Positions 49,880 through 62,810 of a stretch of 64,000 nucleotides of DNA are shown here, piece after piece. Numbering within the stretch: position 1 is the first letter of the stretch; the number at the start of each line of letters is the position of its first letter. The notes beneath the pieces were generated by a model. It did not search any database. It saw only the letters and a program-made list of their open reading frames with translations, and was not told the DNA's origin. A program made the translations under genes and the position numbers. This stretch comes from Rattus norvegicus (lineage: Eukaryota; Chordata; Mammalia; Rodentia; Muridae), in NCBI RefSeq assembly GCF_036323735.1, contig NC_086026.1:72120539-72184538 (forward strand), given 5' to 3'.

Positions 49880-50445
49880 GAGAATGTGCATGATCAGTGC
49901 CTTAGCTAAAGTCCTGGAAATCATTCTCAAGACCAATGGAGCTCGCTCCTTGACACATTGCCAATGTTTTTCTACGCTAAGATAGAGGACGTGGTCCTCC
50001 TGCCTTTCCTCTCACTGGACAGTCATTAAGTGTTCATTCTAACACTGGCTTTGAAAATCAAAGCACTCAACAAAAGACTGACATTTTTCCACCAAGCTCT
50101 CCCCACCCATGTCTCAGCAAACCTGCTCAACAACAAGTGGTTCCCAAACTAGCACAAAGGTGTCAGGCCCTCAGTACCCAGGTAGCACCATTACTCCACA
50201 GCTGCAGGATGGCTTCCCTTGGTCCTGTTCCCTTTCTGCAGCATCTCTGGTAGCTTCCCATCCATCACCAGCTGAAAGTTCTTTTCCATTCCCTCATGGA
50301 GCTCTTCTCTACTTACCTCTGTCAACTCTGCTGTTCACATGGAGCCATAAGCAAAATAAACTCAAATATTATTCCAAAAACAGTGAACAAGGACTCAAAT
50401 TACTGACATGAGGTTTATTCTAGGTGGTAGTTCCGTTGCTCTAGA

Positions 50446-50628
50446 GCAGTCCTCAACCTTCCTAATGTTACAACCCTTTATTTAGTTCCTCATGTTGCGG
50501 TGGCCCCCAACCATAAAATTATTTTTGTTGCTACTTCCTAACTATAATTTTGCTGTTATGAATCATAACAGGATATCTGGTATAGGACCCCTATGAAAGG
50601 GGTCACAAACCACAGGTTGAGAACTGCT
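50446..50628 (-). mobile_element. hAT-type MITE (URR1-like) with 8-bp target duplication
   Basis: Ends are inverted copies of GCAGTTCTCAACCT. Flanked on both sides by GCTCTAGA (50,438-50,445 and 50,629-50,636), as expected for hAT transposition. No transposase. The family name is from memory. Confidence 0.8.
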
Positions 50629-51104
50629 GCTCTAGAGCCTATAATATAAATCAATCTACTTGGTTTCCTAACATGTTATAAAAGCTGTTAGGAAGAATAC
50701 AGTGTGATGGTTTATCAACTAGATGGATCCAGCTCAAATACTACTTCCTTTGAAAGCCTTGTTTCTCCACCACCACAAAGCTGAGGACTTCCTCTTCCTC
50801 TGTCCTCTCTCAGCAGCCTCAAAAACTCTTACAAGCCTAAATGGCAGATTATCTGTAATTACTAATATTTGATTCTCCCCTCCCCTCCCACCACAGCCTC
50901 TGCAATGGGAACAGTCTCATTTGTCTCTGAATATAGCCCTCCCCCCAACCAAAAGCTTAGCACACAGTGGGCTGTCTGACAACTGTCTGCTTTAGAATTC
51001 CTTAACCTCACTAGTTATGCAGAATGGTGAACAAGATATTCAGGTATACAGGCTCAAAACTGCATCTCCAATCACGTCAGGAGTTAGAGGGGGGGGGTAC
51101 TACT

Positions 51105-51240
51105 TGTTTGTTTCGAAACAGAGTCTATGCAGCACTGGCTGACCTGGAACATTTATATACCAAGCTGACCTCAAATGTACATAATTTTCCTACTTCCCAA
51201 TGTTGGGATTATAGGCCTGCACCACCACACCTGGCATCAG
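51105..51240 (-). mobile_element. B1 SINE, diverged
   Basis: GAAACAGAGTCTATGCAGCA, GCTGACCTGGAAC and AATGTTGGGATTATAGGCCT. Confidence 0.75.
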
Positions 51241-51300
51241 GTTCTTTTCATTATCACCTCAAAGTAGCTTTCTCATCCATGCTCTAAGAAGACTGCAATG

Positions 51301-51411
51301 GGGCTGGGGATTTAGCTCAGTGGTAGAGCGCTTGCCTAGCAAGTGCAAGGCCCTAGGTTCTGTCCCCAGCTCCGAAAAATAGAAAAAAGAAAAAAATAAT
51401 AATTTAAACTA
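51301..51411 (+). mobile_element. ID element
   Basis: ID body with A-rich, degenerate tail. Perfect 15-bp duplication AAGAAGACTGCAATG at 51,286-51,300 and 51,412-51,426. Confidence 0.95.
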
Positions 51412-51957
51412 AAGAAGACTGCAATGACCAGAGAACCAATTTCTTCCTGACAGGTCTTCTTATCCACCCAGATCTCAGCTCGCTCCATAGCAACAGCTGT
51501 TATCACAGGACTCATTCCTAACTTAACAGATACAAGTGTTTATATAGTGGGGCCATCCGGCTTCAGGTCCAGGTAAGGTTGTGAGACGCTGGAAATTTCC
51601 AGGACACAAAAACCAAAGAGGAATAACAAACATGAATCAGGCTGCCATCTTTGCTCAACACCACTTTCCTACTATCTACAGTATCACCCCTGACCCAGGG
51701 GGCTGGCATTTCATTAGAATTTAACAGTCCAAATCAGTTCCCTCTCATTGAAAACTGACTCAAAAGCTTTTATGGTTTAAGGAGGAAAAAAGCAACCAAA
51801 ATCTAACACTATTCTAGTCATCTTTAAAAAAAAAAAAAATGCTTTAAAGCTCACACCTATAATGCCAGGATTTAGGAAGCTAAAGCAGGAGGTTGGGGGA
51901 TTCCATGCCAACCTCGGCTTTGCAGCAAGACCTGGTTTTGAAAATCAGAAGTAGCAA

Positions 51958-51960
<3 letters not shown>

Positions 51961-51988
<28 letters not shown>

Positions 51989-51995
51989 TAGATAG
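51961..51995. repeat. (GACA)n(GATA)n tetranucleotide repeat
   Basis: About six GACA then three GATA units following a B1-like stretch. Confidence 0.95.
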
Positions 51996-52914
51996 ATAAT
52001 GCTTTCAAACAGGTTTTTTGGGGGTCAGGAAGTTTTTACTAACCAAAACTAAATTGCACATTTCTATACTTTGATTCCATCTACTTCAAAAGAAAATGCT
52101 AAACTAGTAATACCTTATTTGCAGGTCAACAGAAACCAATGTAATCAATAAAGCATACTCTGAACACAGCTGTATTATGCCAATCCTGCAATCGTTCAGC
52201 ACAGAAAAAAGAGGTAACGTCAAACATGACAACTGTATCTTTCCCCCACCCCAAAGAAATTTACAAGCAACCACAAATGAAAAAAAAAATGATTAGAATA
52301 ATAATTTTTGAACAATATTAAGTGTTCGTGAAGCCTTCCCATTATATCACCCTATAACATGTAATTTAGCAATGGCGTAACTTCTACACTAGGCCCAGAG
52401 CCACCTGTACAACCAAAAATACCGGCCAGCATTGTGGGAGATTCAGAACCCTGTCTAGAGATGCCGGGCTGCATGACGAAATTCTAGGAGCTTATTTTAA
52501 CAGAAAGCCCCAGCGATCTGCTTGAGGCTCGATCTGACCACGGGGGAGGGGGGGCGGGGGGGAGGCCGAGGGCAGAAGGGCTATGGAGATGTTAAATGAA
52601 GCATCAAAAGGTCCTCAATTTTAATTGTTGATCTCGTTAATTCCGAGTGATGATATAAAGATATAAAAACCTAGATAGGCAGCCACCACTACGACCCTGC
52701 CTGTTCGCTGACTAATGGAGAAGACTATAGATCTCGAGACCCAGGGTGTGGCTACCACCTACAGGGGGAATAGGGTAGGAGTCGATAAGAAAAGACAGCA
52801 AAACATAGCCTTGGGAGATGAGGTGGGCATCAATGGGGCTAAAGGAGGTACGAAAAAGAAGTGAGTCCATACATGAAAACAGGGTTAAGGATGGGAGGAT
52901 CCAGGACTTGGGAG

Positions 52915-53870
<956 letters not shown>

Positions 53871-55119
53871 TTGCTTCCTAAACCGACCGGCAGGCAAACG
53901 AGGCTATCCTAAAGAAAGGTTCCGCTGTGCGCAGTTAGCCGAGCCCTGATACGGGTTTGAAAGTCCCTAGTGCCCTTGATGTAAGGAGCCATCTCCTCGC
54001 CCCCACAGGACCCCAGGATGCTTAGTCAAGATTGGGGGCGGAGAGAAGGCTACTGAACCTACCGGCTAGAAAGCACATCCAGTTTTATGATTAGTAGTGT
54101 GGGATACAGTCTGCCAGTGATTCACGCGCGGGGTAAGGAGCACAGGGAAATGGATAAGAGCACCCAAAAGACCCACTTTTGAATAAGAACTTTATGAGCC
54201 TCCGAAATTTGGGAGGGCGTGAGCCGCGGCACTGAGAAGTAACTGAAAGCCTGACCAGACCTCCCAGAAAGGGGATTAAGTGTGTAAGATAAAGAGCTAA
54301 GAGGCAGCAGTCACAGCCAGATTGAACCAGTCAGTCTCTAGTTCTGACCCTGCTGAACCTCCATCGTCTCACATCACAGAATTGTTAGGATTGGAAAAGA
54401 GCATCTATCCAAAGAATGCTATAAGCCATTCACGTAGCAGGCTTTGGTTAGCATCAGAGATATCTTCATATAGGCCAGGCCTTTCTCTCCGGGGGCTTGT
54501 GTTGTTGTGTGGAAGAAGCAGATAAATGATGTACAGTTGTTGGATTCTTATCATCACCATTTCCTATGAAACGGGGCTAGCGGTGTGGACTAGGAGACTT
54601 TGGGTGGTCAGAGATTTCCATTACAGGTGCCCGGCACAGAGGCTGGACTAAGGAAATAGTGCAGATCCTGAGCAGAAGATAGATGGTAAACTTAGAACAG
54701 AGAGCTGTGTAGCTGCTGACTGTAGGAAGAGTTCTAAAGGATTAAGTCAGCAGGATGCAAGTCATGTGGCCCAGTGACCTATGCAAATGGTTCGGTTTAC
54801 TCCGTGATGGCATTTAGGGAGTTTTAAATAGGAAAGTGACAAGATGGCGCTTTTTTTTTTCTTTAAGATCACGTGCGTGCTGCCTAATGTGTGAACATAG
54901 CCCAGGAAGCAGGAGTTTAGAAGTACAAAGTAGGAGAGACTGGGATTACAGGTAGTGGAGGGTCAGGCCACTTCTCAGATTCTCTCCTTCAGCACAGTGT
55001 TACCTATTTTCAGATCCCTATGCAAATGTCGGGGTTGCCCCCCACCCCCTGGCCCCACGAGCCCCTTACAATATTTAAAAAGAAAAAACAGCCTTGGAAA
55101 TAAGGACTGAAGATAAGAT

Positions 55120-55300
55120 TTCCTTTTTAATATTTATTTATGTATTTTGTGTATATGAGTTCTGTGTCTGCATGAATGCCTGAATGCCTTCAAAAGAAAT
55201 GATCAGACCATATTAAAGATGGTTATGGGCCAGCATGTTGCCCCAGATAATTGAACCTAGATCCTCTGGAAAATCAACCACTGAGCCATCTCTTAAATCC
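55120..55300 (-). mobile_element. B2/B3-like SINE
   Basis: TTTAATATTTATTTATGTAT tail side and CAACCACTGAGCCATCTCTT head side. Confidence 0.75.
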
Positions 55301-55499
55301 CTAACTTCTCTAAAATAATTGGTAGGAGGGAAAGCTGGCTTGTTTTGCACTGGGATTTCAGGTTGATAGAAAATCAAGCTCTTGATAGGCTGTGCTGACT
55401 AGTTGTGAGGGAGTTATTTTGGGGGGGGGGGAGTTGGGTTTTTGGTTTTTCTTTGTTGTTGTTGTTTTGGAAGGTTTGGGGACCTGTTTTTCGTTGTCT

Positions 55500-55845
55500 T
55501 ATGTTTTGTTTGTTGTCAACTTGACACAAGCTAGAGTTGTCTGGGAAGGCAGAACATCGCTGAAATAAAATATCTCTGTCAGATTGTAGGAAGGGAAGTC
55601 TGTAAGGTGTTTTCTTGATTGTTGGAGCAGAGGGGCCTCAGCCCACTGGGCAACCCTGGGCAAGTGGTCCTGGATGATATAGAAAAGCAAGCTGAGTAAG
55701 GCCTGGGTAGCCAGCCAGTCAGTACTATTCCCTCATGCTCTAGCTTCATGTCTTACCTCCAGATTCCTTCCTTGAGTTCTTGCCTTATTTTTCGTCACTG
55801 ATGGACCTGGAAGTGTTAACCAGACAAACCCTTTCCTCCTCAAGT
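55500..55845 (-). repeat. Dispersed rodent repeat, unassigned
   Basis: TGTCAACTTGACACAAGCTA and AACCAGACAAACCCTTTCCT are common rodent dispersed-repeat motifs. The first is the inverse of the motif ending the 12.46-12.86 kb copy. Confidence 0.55.
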
Positions 55846-57247
55846 TGCTTTTGGTCATTATCACAGAGAAACACGCTAGAGAAAGGGGCCTTAGCACTGT
55901 GTCCCTGAACTTCTGTAATTCTAGAGCACAAAATTGTCCTCTCTTCTTCTCTTGTCTTTCTTCCTCCCTCCATCCCTCTCTCGAACTCACAACCTGGGTG
56001 CAAGCTGGCCGCCATGAAAGTATTCCTACTTCCTAAGTAAGGCCCCTTCACAGCCCTTCGACCACTCTTTTTTCACCTGATGAGGTGGAGAAAATAATGT
56101 AAAAGTCTTGCCACACCCCCTTATTCCAGTTTTGTTTTCTACCAGAGACCTGTCTCATTCCCACTTGCCTGAGTAAGACTTCCTACTTCCTCTTCTTCCC
56201 CTCCCCAACTCAATTTAGTAGTGTAACAAACAAGACCAGGAATAATCCAAGAGAGGGGCTCTCAGGAGCTGCACCGCATGGTCTCCTCCCCTATCAGGAA
56301 AAGGCCTCTACTCTGGCAGCCCCGGGTCGAGAGTCCTGAACCACTTAAACAGTACTTAGTGTAGGGCTCTGTGCTCTGCTGGTTGCTCAATAGCTGTCCA
56401 TTACTGGAGACTATTTGGTTGCCTCTATTTACCTGGCCTTGGAGGGTAACATTTCTGTGGTCAGGATGTACAAATCTGGAGAGGCTGAGTAAACAGGATA
56501 AGGCTGCATATCCAAAGGCCAGAGTCCAGAAAGAGATTCTCGTGCTTTAGCCCTCTTACCCTCTCCCTAGATAAGAAAACCACCGAGTAACTAAAAACAC
56601 AAAACACAAGCAGTTTCGTCCTCGTGGGTTTGCTAGTGGCTATGAGCTGAAGTTTTCTCCCTGGACAAAAAGGCAGGGTTGCTGGCCTTTCCCAGCCCTT
56701 TGCATCCTAGAGGGTGTGGGCTGCAAGCAGAAGGTCTCTGCCTTCCAAGGAGCAGACAGTTCTCTTTCCACACTAGGTTGTCTCAGCCCAAAAGCTCTCA
56801 AGCAAAGGGTACCTCAGGTTTTTGTAGAGAGATCTTATGTCATTTTCAAACACCAATAAAGATACTCATTTTAATCCTACGATCCTCTCTTGGTATCAAA
56901 GAAGAGCTGGCCCTGCTGTTGAGCAGATCTCCCTTGGATTCCCATATCTGCAAGCTGAATGCAGCTCCAGGAAAGTTTCACTTATGCAATAAGTTGGGTA
57001 CATTCCTTTCAGGACTGTGTGGTGAAGACTTGCCGGCTCCCTGGCCAAGTCTGATCCCATGGAAGGGTATCTGTCAGTACTGATACTCTTCCCTTCTCTC
57101 ACCCTAGCATGCATCCTTCTACTGTGCCATTACAGGAATGTCCAAACCGCGTGTCTTTTCCTGCAGGAGTGTATCTGTCTCTAAGCAAAACACCAGCACG
57201 TATAGGAAGTCAGTGGACAGAAGGTTCATTCAGAAGTGCTCAAAACT

Positions 57248-57328
57248 GGGGTTGGGGATTTAGCTCAGCGGTAGAGCGCTTGTCTAGCAAGCGCAAGGCC
57301 CTGGGTTCGGTCCCCAGCTCTGAAAAAA
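57248..57328 (+). mobile_element. ID element
   Basis: ID body with a very short A tail. AGAAGTGCTCA repeated on both sides marks the target duplication. Confidence 0.93.
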
Positions 57329-57339
57329 GAAGTGCTCAG

Positions 57340-57440
57340 AGCTAAGCATGGTAGCCTATGCCTATGAACCCAGCACTTAGAAAGCGGAGGCAGGAGAACC
57401 ACCACGAGTGTGAGGCTAGTCTCTCAATATTCTGTTGAGA
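57340..57440 (+). mobile_element. B1 SINE fragment next to an ID
   Basis: AGCTAAGCATGGTAGCCTAT, GAACCCAGCACTTAG and GAGGCAGGAGAACC. Confidence 0.75.
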
Positions 57441-57995
57441 AAGAATATTCAGAAATCCCAGCAAAGCTACAGAAGGAAAACGTCAACAATTAGCATAACC
57501 ACCAAGAGATGACTGCTGAGCAGACTGTGTGAGCCAAGGGTCACAGGATGGGCATCTCACCAGCCTCTTTTTCCTGTTTCCCAGTCCTAATTTTTCCCTG
57601 AAAACCAGATCTAATTATAGGTCACACTGAAGCAATGGATTGATGGCAGCCAGTGTCTGTTACTTTGAAGACCAGTTCAGCCCTGCCAGAGTCCAGTCAG
57701 GGAGCCAGACTGGAGCAGTAAGGCTGCTGTAATCAACCGCCCTTCCCTGGACCCTAGCTCCAGCCAGGTGTTCAGGATTATGATGACGACAGTGACCATA
57801 GGAGGCTCTCACTGAATGCGGCTCCGGCCCTGTGCCAAGGGTCAGAGTAACCACTTCAGGCAGGCTGGTTCAGTTTACACAAGCTGCTTAAGCGTGCACT
57901 ATTGTTTGCATCCTGGCACCGAGGAACTCAGGCAGAAACTGTAGGGCAGCTTGTCTGTGACCTCTTAACTAGAAAGTGGTAGAAAGTCAGAGCTT

Positions 57996-58116
57996 GGGGC
58001 TGGGGATTTAGCTCAGTGGTAGAGCGCTTACCTAGGAAGCGCAAGGCCCTGGGTTCGGTCCCCAGCTCCAAAAAAAAGAACCAAAAAAAAAAAAAAAGAA
58101 AGAAAGAAAGAAAGAA
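57996..58116 (+). mobile_element. ID element with (GAAA)n tail, inserted in a MIR relic
   Basis: ID body, AAAAAAAAGAACC, A run, then GAAA repeats. 15-bp duplication AGAAAGTCAGAGCTT on both sides. The flanks resemble a minus-strand MIR. Confidence 0.93.
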
Positions 58117-58619
58117 AGAAAGTCAGAGCTTGCATCTGACTCTGATTCCTCCCTAATCTTCTTCCTTAATCTCTTCCTGCCCCATCCAGCCAGTTCTCAA
58201 TTTAGGTGCCTGGGGCCTTCCTGTGGTCTGGACCGTTTCACCTGGCCAACTTACCTTATCTGTAAGTTTTATGGCTGCCTGAGAAGGGCTCAAGGAAACC
58301 TCAACCCAGGGGGCTGCGGGGGTTGGGGGGGGGGGGAGGAAGGAAGCCTCAACCCACAATCACATACACTTTCCCGCCTCAGAAATGCAGGCCTCCACCC
58401 AAGCACTTGTCTCCTCCATTAGATCTTTGTAAAATGTCCCCGAGTGCCACGCCCCTCCTCCTCAAACCCCTTACCCCTTTCAAATTAAAGCTTGTGTCTG
58501 CACCTCACGTTATCTTGAGAGCGCTTACCCACCTACTACAACTTCTTCATCTCAGCCCTCCTGACTGCCCTCCAGAGCTGGGCTTGCACGGACAGAATCA
58601 CTCACTCGGATCCACCATG

Positions 58620-58780
58620 CTGAAACCTCAGGCCCATCTCTTCCTAGCTGTGTGATGTTGGGCAAACTACTGTCTGGACTTCTCACTGTGACAGCTTCCC
58701 TGTGCATGAAATGAGGGTGACAGCAGCGCCTGGCTGAGCCGGGTAAACCCTGTTGTCTTCATTATCTCAATGAGCCTTCC
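58620..58780 (+). repeat. MIR element
   Basis: CTTCCTAGCTGTGTGATGTT and GGGCAAACTACT are the MIR core, continuing with CTTCCCTGTGCATGAAATGA. Confidence 0.8.
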
Positions 58781-59171
58781 CCCCAAACCCTGTGGGAATA
58801 ACCGGGCAAGTCAGTTCGTGTCATCCTTGAAAATGAGTCTAAACCACGTGACCTCTAGGCTATCTTCCAACTCTACCCAGCTAGGATTCTGCCATGAATC
58901 AGTTATTTAAGGAAACGCCTTCACTCTTTACGCTGCAACAATCTCAAAAGACCCAGCCCTTGACACAAGGCCCTGTGTATGGCCGGCCGCCCCGCCAGAT
59001 CAATGTTGGTGTATAACAATAGTCCCTGCCCCGGCCAGGCAGTGGGAAGAGCAAACGAGGAAACTTCTAAATAGCATTTAGCATAGTGTCTGGCATTGAG
59101 TAATAAACCATAGCCATATTGTTATGCGTCGTATAATAACACTCCCCAAACCCATCATTAAAAGCACTGAC

Positions 59172-59276
59172 TCCCTAGACATGGCGATGTTTCCGTATAA
59201 TCCCAGCACTTGGGAGGGTGAGGTGGGAGAGTGAGGAGTTTGAACTAGCTTGGGCAACATAGCAACACGAGAGAGA

Positions 59277-59354
<78 letters not shown>
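59172..59354 (+). mobile_element. B1-like SINE ending in (GA)n
   Basis: ATAATCCCAGCACTTGGGAG, AGCTTGGGCAACATAGCAAC, then about 43 GA units (59,268-59,354). Confidence 0.85.
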
Positions 59355-60769
59355 AAGCATACTTGGACCCAAGCCATACTTCCTGCCATCTTGAAACAAA
59401 TTAACTACTCTATGCCTCAGTTTCCACCTCTGTGAGACAGAGATGATGATCAGCATAGCCACCTATGGTCACGTGGACCAGGTGAGCCTGTATAAGCGTA
59501 GGGAGAGATGGTTCCTGGCCTAGGCTTGGCATGTATACGGGACTTTTATTACCATATATGAATGAGCCCAGATAACAGTAATACCAACTAGCACTCTCAA
59601 GCTGAAGTCAATCTGGGATCCAAACCCAAGTCCAACTGGCCCCAGATCTTGTCCTCATACAAGGGTACCATAAGATTCATGCATGCTTTAACAGGATCCA
59701 GCCTTGCAGATCTTCCTATTAGCAGGGAAACTTCTCTAGTGTGGAGATCTGGGGAGATCTGCATAAAGACCTCTGGGGTGTGGGGCCCATAGGACCCCTG
59801 AAGTCTCCCCAGAGGAGAAGCAGTTGTTTGGCCACCTTGCTTTAGCATCCATGGGCCTTGGTCTCACAGCCTAGAACCAGAGCAGCACCCACACCTGCCT
59901 ACCAGCCTGTAACCTAAGCAAAGTCCTTAGCATGCACATTAATATCACCCTTGGAACTGGGCCCCAGCTCATCAACAGAAATGGGCCCTGGCTTTCAGGC
60001 TTGTTCCATTTCTGAGGCATGATTCATCCAGCAGACAAGACCAGACAGACTCTTATCAGCAGGAGGAGGAACTGAGAGGCAGAGGCAGAGTTGAAAACAG
60101 CAAAAACAAACCTGTGGAAGAACTGGCCAGGACCCACAGGTGCTGGGCGGCAAGGCAGCTGGAGTAGAGCCAGGCAAGAAAAGGGAGCCCCCTACTTAAC
60201 CCGAGGAGTGTGGCTTCCCCTGACCAACTGTCTTTCAGACAGCCAGTCTCATTGATTTCAGCAGGAATCCAACCGTGAGGGAAAATGTTACCGACACTGC
60301 ATGTTAAAATCTGCAAAGGCTTTGTAAAACAGTAAGCTGTGATTTCCGACTGCGTCTTAAAGATCCTTTGCTGTTCAGCCTAGTGAGGTGGCCCTTGTTG
60401 CCAAGTCTAACAACCTCAGTCAGGATCCATGTGGTGGAAGGATCTAGAACCAATGCCCACAACCTTTTCTCTGACCTCCACGTTGGTGACAAACACCACA
60501 CACGCTCACAACAGATAGATAAATGTCTTAGAAAAAAAGGCTTTGCTTTTCCCTTACAAAACAGCACGTGCTTGTTGAGAAATACTGAGAACATGCTCGT
60601 TGAGAAATACTGAAGAAAATGTTCAAATGTCCTTTTTTCAGTAAATTCCAAACATGTATATAGAATTCTACCAGAAGCAGGAAGAGTTTCCATAAGTTGC
60701 TGACTAGTCTCTTTTTTATTTTATTTTTCTAAACTTGTGTACATGGGTACTACGTTAAACAAGAAAGGA

Positions 60770-61140
60770 GCTGTAATGGCTAGTTTTGTCAATGTAACAG
60801 AATCCAAAATCACCTGGGAAAACTGTCTCCATGAGGAACTGTCCAGAGCACGTTGACTTGTGGTCCTGTCTCCTTGTGGGCCTGTCTCCAGGGCTTTTTT
60901 TAATTAAACTGAGGGAGGAAGACCCACGTGTGAGTCAGCAGCACCTTTTCAGGGCAGAGGGTAGGGGAGAGGAAGTTGCTCGAATTCTCTCTGCCTGTCC
61001 CTGTGGCTATGATCCCCTGCTCCTCCTGCTGTGACTTCCGTTAAATGGTGGACTATAACCTAGAATTTTAAGCTAAAAATAAATCCTTCCTCCTCAGAAT
61101 AACCTTGTCAGGGTTTTCACGGCAGCCACCTGAGGAAAGG
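60770..61140 (-). repeat. Dispersed rodent repeat, unassigned
   Basis: GTTTTGTCAATGTAACAGAA, TGGGAAAACTGTCTCCATGA and AAATAAATCCTTCCTCCTCA. Same class as the copy near 55.5 kb. Confidence 0.5.
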
Positions 61141-61406
61141 AAACCATACTAAAAAGATACACACAAAGAGAATTTTGTTCTCTTCTCTTTTCTTTTCTTT
61201 TCTTCTCTTTTCTTTTTAAACAGTGTGCTAGCCCAGGCTAGCTGAGTTCTTCCCCGACCTCTTCAGCATTGGGGTTAACAGACCCCATATCAGGTATACA
61301 CGGTGGGGATCAAACCCAGAACCTGTTCAGAACTAGGTACCCACTCCAACTGAGCCACATTTCAGCCCCCAGGAACATCATTTTTATTGAGTGTTTTTCT
61401 TTTTTC

Positions 61407-61504
61407 TTTTTTTTTTTTTTTTTTTTTTTCGGAGCTGGGGACCGAACCCAGGGCCTTGCACTCGCTAGGCAAGCGCTCTTCCGCTGAGCTAAATCCCCAA
61501 CCCC
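61407..61504 (-). mobile_element. ID element, minus strand
   Basis: T run, CGGAGCTGGGG, tRNA-like body (GCTCTTCCGCTGAGCTAAAT), ending CCCCAACCCC. TTTATTGAG occurs on both sides. Confidence 0.93.
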
Positions 61505-61533
61505 TTTATTGAGCTTTTAAAAAGAATGTTTAT

Positions 61534-61638
61534 GGGGTTGGGGATTTAGCTCAGTGGTAGAGCGCTTGCCTAGGAAGCGCAAGGCCCTGGGTTCAGTCTC
61601 CAGCTCCGAAAAAAAGAACCAAAAAAAAAAAAAAAAAA
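61534..61638 (+). mobile_element. ID element, plus strand
   Basis: Full body plus AAAAAAAGAACC and A tail, 30 bp beyond a minus-strand ID. Flanking copies of AAAGAATGTTTAT are imperfect. Confidence 0.93.
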
Positions 61639-61639
61639 G

Positions 61640-61815
61640 AATTTTTATTTAATGTATATAAGTACACTGTAGCTGTCTTCAGACACACCAGAAGAGAGCA
61701 CTGGATCCCATTACAGATGGTTGTGAGTCACCATGTGATTTCTGGGAATTGAACTCAGGACCTCTAGGAAAAGCAGTCAGTGCTCTTAACCACTGAGCCA
61801 TCTCTCCAGCCCCTC
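61640..61815 (-). mobile_element. B2 SINE
   Basis: GATCCCATTACAGATGGTTG, GAACTCAGGACCTCTAGGAA and ACTGAGCCATCTCTCCAGCC. Directly abuts an ID element. Confidence 0.95.
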
Positions 61816-61964
61816 TATTGACAGTTTACATTTAGTTATATGTATGAGTGTTTTGCCTGTATATAGCTGTGCCATGTACATCCCCTACTGCCCATGGAAG
61901 TTCAACTGCGGAGCCATCTCTCCAGCCCTTCTTTACATTGTCCCCATCTGGTTTTATTTCTTTT

Positions 61965-62050
61965 CTTTTTTTTCTCGGAGCTGGGGACCGAACCCAGGGC
62001 CTTGCATTTGCTAGGCAAGCACTCTACCACTGAGCTAAACCCCCAACCCC
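61965..62050 (-). mobile_element. ID element, minus strand
   Basis: Short T tract, CTCGGAGCTGGGG, ID body, CCCCAACCCC end. Third ID within 650 bp. Confidence 0.93.
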
Positions 62051-62344
62051 TCAGTTATGTTTCTAGTGGGTTTACCAGCTCAAATTGTTCAGAGTTTTTG
62101 TTAGTGTTCCTCCCAATAACGGGGTGTCACTGTGCTACCCAGACTGGCCTCAATCTCCTAAACTCGGGTGATCCTCCTGTCTCAGCATACCAAGCAGCTA
62201 GTACCATAGTCACCCGTTTTGCTACCCATGGTCTGAAATTTCTGTCATTGGTCTTGATTATTTTCTCTTTCTTCTTTTGTTTCTTTCTCTTTTTCTTTTC
62301 CTTTTTCTTTTTTTCCTCCTCTGTTGCCATTTCATTTGTTTGTT

Positions 62345-62490
62345 TGTTTTGTTTTGAAGCATGGTTTCTATATGTAATAGCCCTGCTGACCTGGAACTCA
62401 CTACCAGGCTGACCTCGAACTCACAGATATCTATCTGCCTGCCTCTGCCTCCCAAGTGCTGGAATTAAAGGTGTGCATCATCATGTGGGT
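62345..62490 (-). mobile_element. B1 SINE
   Basis: GAAGCATGGTTTCTATATGT, CAGGCTGACCTCGAACTCAC and CCCAAGTGCTGGAATTAAAG. Confidence 0.9.
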
Positions 62491-62589
62491 GTTTAATTCT
62501 TTGAAGAGAGACCACATTCATAGTTTTGGCTGCAGTGTATCATTACAGTTAATTCAATCTTATTCAAGCTCTTACTGTGCCTAATTTTG

Positions 62590-62810
62590 AAAACTTGTAG
62601 ATTTGTTTACTTTATGTGTATGCTTTTCCTGCATGTATGTATGTGCACCACCTATGAGCCCTGAGTTCAAGGGTGTCAGAAGAAGGCATTGGATTCCCTG
62701 GAACTGGAGTAATGGATGGTTGTGATTGGTCATGTAGGTGCTGAAGATCAGACTCAGTCCTCTGAAAGAGCAGTAGTTACTCTTAAGCACTGGACCATCT
62801 CTCCAGCCTA
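62590..62810 (-). mobile_element. B3/B2 SINE
   Basis: GAAGAAGGCATTGGATTCCC and CACTGGACCATCTCTCCAGC. Confidence 0.82.

Noticed and set aside
56679..57083. 134-residue plus-strand frame in the upstream intergenic region
   Set aside because: No recognisable domain, no splice context and no homologue recognised; treated as chance.
61848..62455. 172-residue frame rich in Phe/Ser near 61.9-62.4 kb
   Set aside because: Runs through an ID, pyrimidine-rich tracts and a B1; composition-driven.
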